A stretch of DNA of 5,733 nt from Thermomicrobiaceae bacterium (lineage in GTDB: Bacteria > Chloroflexota > Chloroflexia > Thermomicrobiales > Thermomicrobiaceae). The notes below the pieces were generated by a model. It was not told the DNA's origin. It searched no databases and saw only the letters and a list, made by a program, of their open reading frames with translations. Numbering within the stretch: position 1 is the stretch's first letter; every line of letters starts with the position of its first letter. The stretch spans positions 1 through 5,733 of the forward strand of contig SKTL01000402.1 in assembly GCA_007122555.1 (NCBI GenBank), read 5' to 3'. Of this stretch, positions 1-4,369 are shown in pieces. The position numbers and the translations under genes were made by a program.

Positions 1-342
1 ATCGTCGGGATGTACTTCGTCCTGTCGTTCGGTGAGCAGGCCTGGCGCGCCCAGGAGCTTGAAGAGGACGTCGCTCGTCGCCAGGCGGAGATTACTGAGC
101 TGCAGACCAGGCGCGAGAACCTCCAGCAGCAGATTACCGCCTACGACGGTGAACAGTACGACACCTATGTTGCGCAAATTGCACGACGCGACCTGAACCT
201 CGCTTATCCGGGCGAGACCGTGATGCTCGTCCGCTGGAACGATCCGCCTGACGAACCGGAGATCGACGCGCCGGAACCCCAGTCAGCCGACCCGGACGCG
301 AACTGGCGGAAGTGGCTGGACTTCATTACCCACAGGGGGTAA
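1..342 (+). CDS. FtsB/DivIC-like septum formation initiator family protein (5' end missing)
   Basis: The frame is open from base 1 and ends at TAA 340-342, giving about 113 visible residues; the first in-frame ATG, at 10, is probably internal. The visible start (IVGMYFVLSFGEQAW) looks like the end of a single N-terminal membrane helix. A charged coiled coil follows (about residues 15-50 from that ATG: LEEDVARRQAEITELQ, then RENLQQQI). Next comes the ARRDLNLAYPGETVMLVRW segment, which resembles the 'AR.eLgl..PGE' signature of FtsB/DivIC proteins. These are bitopic membrane proteins that assemble with FtsL/FtsQ-type partners at the division septum. The C-terminal tail is Pro/Asp/Glu-rich and ends NWRKWLDFITHRG. 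The family call rests on architecture and the PGE motif. Whether it is a true divisome subunit or another short coiled-coil membrane protein cannot be settled from this fragment. No terminator is evident after the stop. Confidence 0.72.
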   Translation: MVGMYFVLSFGEQAWRAQELEEDVARRQAEITELQTRRENLQQQITAYDGEQYDTYVAQIARRDLNLAYPGETVMLVRWNDPPDEPEIDAPEPQSADPDANWRKWLDFITHRG

Positions 343-420
343 GCGATCATCAGAACGATGCGCAGGCGACGCCATTCGGGAGACCCAAACAGCTGGTCCA
401 ATCCGACAAACTTTCGGGGC

Positions 421-659
421 ACGTTCACCGCCAGGTCGAATTCTGATGTCTGAGCGTCATTGATCCAGCAACGGATATCAGAAGGACGTTGCGTACCGTT
501 CGACAAGCAACTACTATTACCACAGGTAACACGTGGCGCTCCATCGGGCAGGTTTGGTCGTCACAGTGAACGTTCCCGGTCCAGCTGCGCATTCTGCGCA
601 TTTCTCCGGAGCGGTGGGACGCCTACCGGAATTGCCGAATCCAGACCCGAAACGTTCAC
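421..659. repeat. Three dispersed copies of the 8-mer ACGTTCAC
   Basis: ACGTTCAC occurs at 421-428 (+), as its reverse complement GTGAACGT at 566-573, and again at 652-659 (+). The second and third copies share 9 bp in inverted orientation (GTGAACGTT at 566-574, AACGTTCAC at 651-659), 76 bp apart. Three copies of one 8-mer within 240 bp is more than expected by chance. They could be half-sites for a DNA-binding protein such as the downstream MarR-type regulator, but no symmetric pair at helical spacing is present. Function is unknown. Confidence 0.3.
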
Positions 660-754
660 GTCACCCGCAACATCGGACATCTGCGCGAACGGCATGGGGA
701 CGCTGTCGCCAGATACAGAATTGTCTCACGGGATATCTCACTCGTTGACGTTAG

Positions 755-776
755 CCTTTCCCGGGGCGCAGAAAGG
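755..776. promoter_or_regulatory. Inverted repeat upstream of the MarR-type gene (possible operator or leader hairpin)
   Basis: CCTTTC (755-760) and GAAAGG (771-776) are perfect 6-bp arms separated by 10 bp. The element is 22 bp long and ends 17 bp before the ATG at 794. MarR-family dimers typically bind palindromes of roughly this size near their own promoters, so an autoregulatory operator is possible. In RNA the same arms would form a hairpin covering the purine-rich AAAGGGG that precedes the gene. Neither role is shown; the repeat itself is directly visible. Confidence 0.3.
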
Positions 777-793
777 GGAATGAGAGTTCGGAT

Positions 794-1246
794 ATGACCG
801 CATCACAAGCGAATGCAAACGACATCGTCGAGATGACGACAAAAATGCTGGTCCAGCTCCAGCAGGAGCCGGGCCGAGGATCCTCCGATTGGCCCAGTGT
901 CACGATGCAGCAACTCCGGGTCATGATGATCCTCTACGCCGACGGACCGACGAGAGTTTCGGTCCTCGCTCGACAGCTCAACGTGTCCACGCCGACTGTC
1001 ACCGGCATTCTCGATCGTCTCGTTCGACAGGAATTCACCTACCGGGCCGATGATCCACGCGACCGCCGTGTCGTGCTCAATGCCCTCACGGATAAGGGAC
1101 GCGAGGTGATTGAGCACTTACAACCGATCGATTCCTCCCGGCTGGCGAGGGCGATCGAGTCGCTCTCGCCAGAAGAGCAACGCTCAGTCATGAACGCGCT
1201 GAGCAAGCTCATCGACGCCGTGGAATCGACCACAACGGCCAACTAG
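794..1246 (+). CDS. MarR-family winged helix-turn-helix transcriptional regulator
   Basis: This 150-residue protein has the usual length and layout of MarR regulators. An N-terminal dimerisation helix (about 8-25) leads to VTMQQLRVMMILYADGPTRV (36-55). The winged helix-turn-helix follows, with VSVLARQLNVSTPTVTGIL at about 55-73 as the helix pair and DDPRDRRVV (86-94) as the wing whose Asp-x-Arg and Arg residues are strongly conserved in the family. C-terminal helices (LSPEEQRSVMNALSKLI) complete the dimer interface. Such proteins act as cytoplasmic dimers that repress genes until a small ligand or oxidant releases them. The ligand and targets here are unknown. ATG 794 is chosen because GAGAG at 782-786 lies 7 nt upstream and there is no better in-frame start. 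The stop TAG (1244-1246) overlaps the stop of a convergent small gene. A nearby inverted repeat (755-776) hints at autoregulation. Confidence 0.9.
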   Translation: MTASQANANDIVEMTTKMLVQLQQEPGRGSSDWPSVTMQQLRVMMILYADGPTRVSVLARQLNVSTPTVTGILDRLVRQEFTYRADDPRDRRVVLNALTDKGREVIEHLQPIDSSRLARAIESLSPEEQRSVMNALSKLIDAVESTTTAN

Positions 1247-1398
1247 ACCCGTACTCCTTCGAACATGGCGGCCGCGGTGCGCGGCCGCCTCGTCATACGG
1301 CTCACCCGATCCAGCGTCTGGCTCGATACCGGTACGAGCAGCAGGAACAGAAACGCAAGAATCGTTGCAGCAAATCCACGCTGAACTGTTCGGCGCAT
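1243..1398 (-). CDS. Small putative membrane or secreted peptide, 51 aa
   Basis: The peptide begins at ATG 1398 (minus) and ends at TAG 1245-1243. The start is supported by GGAGAGA on the minus strand (complement of 1401-1407), whose GGAG core is 5 nt from the ATG; the frame extends further upstream but without a comparable ribosome site. The N-terminus is basic (MRRTVQRG), followed by a strongly hydrophobic run (FAATILAFLFLLLVPV, about 9-24) and VSSQ, which could be a signal-peptidase site. The remaining 25 residues are Arg-rich and polar (RVSRMTRRPRTAAAMFEGVRV). It therefore looks like a tiny membrane-anchored or exported peptide with its positive tail outside or at the membrane face. I do not recognise a family. 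It is convergent with the MarR-type gene, overlapping it by 4 bp, and divergent from the kinase gene. It could still be a chance frame; the ribosome site and hydrophobic segment argue otherwise. Confidence 0.55.
   Translation of the reverse strand: MRRTVQRGFAATILAFLFLLLVPVSSQTLDRVSRMTRRPRTAAAMFEGVRV
1267..1289. terminator. Perfect 10-bp GC hairpin downstream of the MarR-type gene
   Basis: GGCGGCCGCG (1267-1276) and CGCGGCCGCC (1280-1289) are exact reverse complements around a 3-nt GTG loop. The stem begins 20 bp after the MarR-type stop codon, where a transcription terminator would sit, but no T-run follows on either strand, so it is not a classic intrinsic terminator. It also lies inside the last codons of the minus-strand small gene (its RTAAA segment). 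It may stall or bound transcripts arriving from both sides, or protect an mRNA 3' end. Confidence 0.4.
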
Positions 1399-1585
1399 GA
1401 TCTCTCCAGACCGGATCAGAGTCATCGAATAGCGGCAGTTTAGTAAGCCTGCTCCAAACAAGCATGCGCCGAATTCCGGCCTTTTTCAACCGGCATTCCA
1501 GCTTCGATTTGCCGTTTGCACGCGTTCTGCGTAGGGTTATGGGATATGGGGACCGTTATGTGTCGCCCAGACGAGGCTTTTAGAT

Positions 1586-1591
1586 GAGGAG
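1586..1591 (+). promoter_or_regulatory. Shine-Dalgarno deciding the kinase start
   Basis: GAGGAG at 1586-1591 is 8 nt from ATG 1600 and only 2 nt from the alternative TTG at 1594. Spacing therefore favours ATG and a protein beginning MADTDQEIRE. No convincing -10/-35 pair was found upstream in 1399-1585. Confidence 0.7.
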
Positions 1592-1599
1592 TTTTGAAA

Positions 1600-3216
1600 A
1601 TGGCTGATACTGATCAGGAAATACGAGAGCACGTCTCGAGGATTTACGCCGACCTGTCACGCCCGGATTCCTTTCCGGAGCAGGTTGACGAAGTGACGAT
1701 CGAAGAAACACATATTTCGATTGTCTTCCTCGTGGGTGATAGCGTCTACAAGATTAAACGCCCGGTTGATTTCGGGTTTCTCGATTTTTCTACACTCGAA
1801 AAGCGCAAGTTTTACGGTGAAGAAGAAGTCCGGCTGAATTCCCGCCTCACGCACAACGTCTACTACGGCGTGGTCCCCGTCACCGAGGACAACGGTCGAT
1901 ACAGGATCGAAGGAGACGGTCCGGTGAAGGAGTGGGCGGTCAAAATGCGCCGCCTCCCGGATGAGGGTGTCCTGGCCGAGCTGGTGCAACAGGGCAAGGC
2001 CGACGAACACGTCCTGAACCGGGTTGTTGAACGTCTGGTAGCCTTCTATCCCAACGCAGACACTGGCGAAGGGGTCAATGAATGGGGCACGGCCGAAGCG
2101 GTCGGCTTCAACATTCAGGAGAATGTCGATCAGTCGCAGCCGTACGTGAATAAGTTCATCGCCCCGACCCAGCTCGACCTCATCGACAAGGCGTCAAAGG
2201 CGTTCCTGAAGGGTCAGGCGGACCTCATGCAGAAGCGGGTCGACACCGGCAAGATCCGGGACGGCCACGGCGACCTTCACCTCAAGCACATCATTATTGA
2301 GGGTCCGCGCCCGGAGCAAATGCAGATCATTGATGGCGTGGAGTTCAATCCGCGAATCCGTTGCGGCGACATCGCGATGGACGTCGCCTTCCTGGCGATG
2401 GATCTCGACTTCCAGCGCCGCCCGGATCTGGCAAACCACTTCATCACCCAGCTCACCAAGCGCATGGACGACCCGGATTTGCCGCGCCTCGTGCAGTTCT
2501 ACAAGGCGTACCGCGCTCATGTCCGCGCCAAGGTGGCCTGCTTCATGTCCGAGAACATCGCTCCGGAGATGGAAGAGTTCGTTGCAATACGCAGCGAGAT
2601 TGAACGCTACATCGATCTGGCGACGTCCTACCTGGTGAAGCCATCCCGCCCGACGGTCGTCATCGTTGGTGGACTCTCCGGCACTGGCAAGAGCGTGCTG
2701 GCGCGGCGAATCGCCCGAACGATCGAGGCTGACTGGCTTTCGTCAGACCGGATTCGCAAGGAGATCACCGGTCACGATCCGCACGATCGGCTAACCGACC
2801 GATACGGTTCCGGAATCTACAGTCCGGAGATCTCTCAGGAAACGTACGACACGATGATCAGCCGAGGCGTTTCCGCCGCCTCAAATGGCGAATCGGTCGT
2901 GATCGACGCGACGTTCCTCGATGAAGAATGGCGCGCCCGCGCCCGAGACGCCTTCAAGATCGTCGACGCGGACCTGCTGTTCGTCGAGTGCTGGTGCCCG
3001 CCGGAAGTCGTCGCCCAGCGGCTGGAACAGCGCCAGTCCGATCAGGACGAGGCGAGCGACGCCGGAACCAGCATCTACGAAGAGCAGCGAGATCGCTACG
3101 GCGATCAGATGTCGAAGGTCCAGAACCTGCAGCACATCGTGGTGGATACGAACCGCCCGGACGCCGAGGCGTTCGAGGATGTCCTCAAGGTTCTCGACCT
3201 CGTTCCGCGCCAGTAA
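1600..3216 (+). CDS. Bifunctional APH-like phosphotransferase / P-loop kinase fusion protein
   Basis: This 538-residue cytoplasmic protein has two kinase-type domains. Residues about 1-345 form an aminoglycoside-phosphotransferase-like fold: VGDSVYKIKRPVDFGFLDF (45-63) with the probable ATP-binding Lys51 or Lys53, the catalytic loop HGDLHLKH (223-230, Asp225), then IIDGVEFN (243-250) with metal-binding Asp245, and the family-typical RCGDIAMD and AFLAMDLD. Residues about 350-538 form a P-loop kinase: Walker A GGLSGTGKS (357-365, Lys364/Ser365), SSDRIRKEITG, VVIDATFLDEEWR and a lid region. This arrangement is known as 'bifunctional aminoglycoside phosphotransferase/ATP-binding protein' and matches COG2187 plus COG0645; its natural substrate is, to my knowledge, not established, and true antibiotic resistance should not be assumed. 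ATG 1600 is preferred because GAGGAG (1586-1591) lies 8 nt upstream; the in-frame TTG at 1594 is only 2 nt from it. It stands alone on its strand and converges on the recombinase gene. Confidence 0.88.
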   Translation: MADTDQEIREHVSRIYADLSRPDSFPEQVDEVTIEETHISIVFLVGDSVYKIKRPVDFGFLDFSTLEKRKFYGEEEVRLNSRLTHNVYYGVVPVTEDNGRYRIEGDGPVKEWAVKMRRLPDEGVLAELVQQGKADEHVLNRVVERLVAFYPNADTGEGVNEWGTAEAVGFNIQENVDQSQPYVNKFIAPTQLDLIDKASKAFLKGQADLMQKRVDTGKIRDGHGDLHLKHIIIEGPRPEQMQIIDGVEFNPRIRCGDIAMDVAFLAMDLDFQRRPDLANHFITQLTKRMDDPDLPRLVQFYKAYRAHVRAKVACFMSENIAPEMEEFVAIRSEIERYIDLATSYLVKPSRPTVVIVGGLSGTGKSVLARRIARTIEADWLSSDRIRKEITGHDPHDRLTDRYGSGIYSPEISQETYDTMISRGVSAASNGESVVIDATFLDEEWRARARDAFKIVDADLLFVECWCPPEVVAQRLEQRQSDQDEASDAGTSIYEEQRDRYGDQMSKVQNLQHIVVDTNRPDAEAFEDVLKVLDLVPRQ

Positions 3217-3249
3217 GGCCGGGAAAACGCACCACCGTTGCGGATATCC

Positions 3250-3277
3250 AGCGGGGCCAAATCAGTCCGGCCCCGCT
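3250..3277. terminator. Likely bidirectional terminator hairpin between convergent genes
   Basis: AGCGGGGCC (3250-3258) and GGCCCCGCT (3269-3277) form a perfect 9-bp, nearly all-GC stem with a 10-nt loop. It lies 33 bp after the kinase stop and is followed on the plus strand by a pyrimidine-rich tract (TCCTGTTCTATCT) rather than a clean T-run. The recombinase stop codon (complement of 3262-3264) is inside the loop, so the hairpin also forms at the very end of that minus-strand gene. Position between two convergent genes supports a shared terminator. Confidence 0.6.
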
Positions 3278-4278
3278 TCCTGTTCTATCTCACCAGATGT
3301 CCGACCCCGGTCAGCCGGCGTCTTCCCGGGCTGAAGCGCTGGTCGCGCAAGCTTGATGTAGCGTTGAACACTCGTCCTGTTTCGCGCGTCGTTGGCCAAC
3401 CCCATCAACTCCAGAAGCTGTTGCTCGTCGAGACCGTTCCGGGCCTGATTGACGGCGAACGTATCCCGCAGTGATTGCGGCGAAACGGTCTTATCTATCT
3501 CCGCTGCCGCCGCAACGCGCTCGATGAGCCGGTTCACCGACTGCGGCAACATCTCGAATACGCGCTCGCCAGTTCCGTGCGCCTCGATCAACCGCTGGTA
3601 CAGCGTGGCGAACTCCTGACCGCCACCCAGCTTTCGCTCCTTACCGGCGTAGCGTGGGTGGTCGTAAAAGATATAGATCACCGGCCCGTCCGGATCATCC
3701 AGATCGATGTCGGGATGGCGTAGCCGGAGCAGCTCCGAGCGAGTCAATCCGAGATTGAGCAATAGCCAGATTATCGCGTGCGCCCTCGGTCCTTCACGCT
3801 CGGCGGCGTCAAGCAATCGCTCCTGCTCTCCGGCGAACAACGGTTTGGGAGTCTTCAACGGAATCCGATCTGGATGGAACGATTGCGCCGGGTCGCGATC
3901 AAGCACCTGCGCCTGCGTAATGAGGAACCGGAAGAAACTGGAGACTGAGGTGAGTCGCCGCTTTCGCGTCGAACGGTTGTGACTGGCGTCGAGGTACTGC
4001 GCAATATCCCGGCTGGTAATCTGGTTGATTCGCTTCGGCCCGATCATCCCGTTGAGAATCGAGAGATCGTAGGAGTATGAGTCAACCGTATTTCGGGGGT
4101 ATCCGGCCTGCTCGAGGTATCGCCGATACCAGTATCGAGCGATGTCCAGACTCGATTGCGGCGTCAGATCATTGATCTGTCCCGCGTGTCCGAGCAAGCG
4201 AGCGCGCCCGCCGACCTCGAAGAGCGCAGGTTGATACACGACCTCGTCGTCTGGTCGCCCAGAATTGTCGTCAGCCAT
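3262..4278 (-). CDS. Tyrosine recombinase/integrase-like protein with altered catalytic residues
   Basis: The 338-residue protein has the two-domain plan of the tyrosine recombinase (phage integrase/Xer) family. An N-terminal SAM-like DNA-binding domain spans about 43-133 (ARYWYRRYLEQAGYPRNTV, then TRKRRLTSVSSFFRFLI), and the catalytic domain about 145-312. Visible catalytic positions are Arg180 (LGLTRSELLRLR), Lys213 or Lys216 in the AGKERKL hairpin, Arg271 (SPQSLRDTFA) and the nucleophile Tyr307 (VQRYIKL). The usual His of HxxR is Gln268, and the usual His/Trp of the 'LGH' motif is Leu294 (LMGLAND), so two of six active-site residues are changed. It may be weakly active, specialised, or DNA-binding only. 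About 40 residues precede the first domain and a polar tail follows Tyr307. ATG 4278 has GAGGGGTG (complement of 4286-4293) 7 nt upstream. It lies downstream of the HD-GYP gene on the same strand; no att site or phage gene is visible. Confidence 0.87.
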   Translation of the reverse strand: MADDNSGRPDDEVVYQPALFEVGGRARLLGHAGQINDLTPQSSLDIARYWYRRYLEQAGYPRNTVDSYSYDLSILNGMIGPKRINQITSRDIAQYLDASHNRSTRKRRLTSVSSFFRFLITQAQVLDRDPAQSFHPDRIPLKTPKPLFAGEQERLLDAAEREGPRAHAIIWLLLNLGLTRSELLRLRHPDIDLDDPDGPVIYIFYDHPRYAGKERKLGGGQEFATLYQRLIEAHGTGERVFEMLPQSVNRLIERVAAAAEIDKTVSPQSLRDTFAVNQARNGLDEQQLLELMGLANDARNRTSVQRYIKLARPALQPGKTPADRGRTSGEIEQEAGPD

Positions 4279-4285
4279 CTGGCGT

Positions 4286-4341
4286 CACCCCTCAGCAAAT
4301 TGCCGATGTCCGGATTATACGTCAAGTTGTTCATCGAGGGG
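4286..4341 (-). promoter_or_regulatory. Recombinase leader with possible Shine-Dalgarno-sequestering hairpin
   Basis: Read on the minus strand, CCCCTC (complement of 4336-4341) can pair with GAGGGG (complement of 4288-4293), the core of the recombinase ribosome site. A second stem CGATG/CATCG (complements of 4332-4336 and 4304-4308) can nest inside it, sharing one base with the outer stem. Transcripts reading through from the HD-GYP gene could fold so that the ribosome site is masked. A transcript starting inside the leader would lack the masking strand. The complementarity is directly visible; a regulatory role is inferred. Confidence 0.35.
4314..4319 (-). promoter_or_regulatory. Possible -10 promoter element for the recombinase gene
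   Basis: The minus strand reads an exact TATAAT at 4319-4314. A start about 7 nt downstream (near 4307) would give a 5' leader of roughly 29 nt before ATG 4278. No good -35 lies at 16-18 bp: the hexamers there are C-rich. A TTGACG directly abuts the TATAAT and is too close to serve with it. This is therefore a lone -10 candidate. Confidence 0.35.
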
Positions 4342-4369
4342 ATATGTTGACTCGCCGGAGGCGGGCGTC

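Larger units (their letters stand above)
343..793. other. Intergenic stretch of about 450 bp without a credible gene
   Basis: No frame here gives a protein with recognisable domains, a good start and a ribosome site. The longest plus frame (460-783) encodes a low-order Ser/Arg/Gly/Pro-rich string. The minus frame over 343-506 starts only at TTG. No tRNA-like T-arm or rRNA segment was seen. It holds three copies of ACGTTCAC/GTGAACGT (421-428, 566-573, 652-659) and a CCTTTC/GAAAGG inverted repeat (755-776) close to the marR-type start. A TTGACG at 745-750 has no convincing -10 hexamer at normal spacing. The stretch is long for an intergenic region in this kind of genome, so it may contain decayed coding sequence or an unrecognised RNA or regulatory element. 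Confidence 0.6.

Noticed and set aside
204..506. Minus-strand frame opposite the FtsB-like gene and the following gap
   Set aside because: The part over 343-480 looks mildly protein-like (FGSPEWRRLRIVLMIAYPLW), but it starts only at TTG without a Shine-Dalgarno and runs antisense through the FtsB-like gene. Its third positions coincide with those of the plus frame, so G/C bias there is not independent evidence.
460..783. Plus-strand frame of 107 codons in the intergenic region
   Set aside because: It has no ribosome site, a disordered Ser/Arg/Gly/Pro-rich product and no recognisable motif. Its stop runs into the leader of the MarR-type gene.
780..797. Five-codon ATG...TGA mini-frame overlapping the MarR-type start by ATGA
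   Set aside because: It would suit translational coupling, but the purine tract AAAGGGG (772-778) is only 1 nt from its ATG, too close to work as its ribosome site. It is probably coincidental.
1468..1486. GCCG/CGGC hairpin followed by TTTTT on the plus strand
   Set aside because: The stem is only 4 bp and no plus-strand gene ends nearby, apart from the MarR-type gene over 200 bp upstream. Too weak to call a terminator.
4345..4369. Short CGCC/GGCG hairpin after the HD-GYP stop
   Set aside because: The core stem is 4 bp and no T-run follows on the minus strand, so it is not convincing as a terminator.
3262..4369. Integrated mobile element bounded by att sites
   Set aside because: No direct repeats, tRNA target, excisionase, relaxase or phage genes were found around the recombinase, so a mobile element is not supported within this window.
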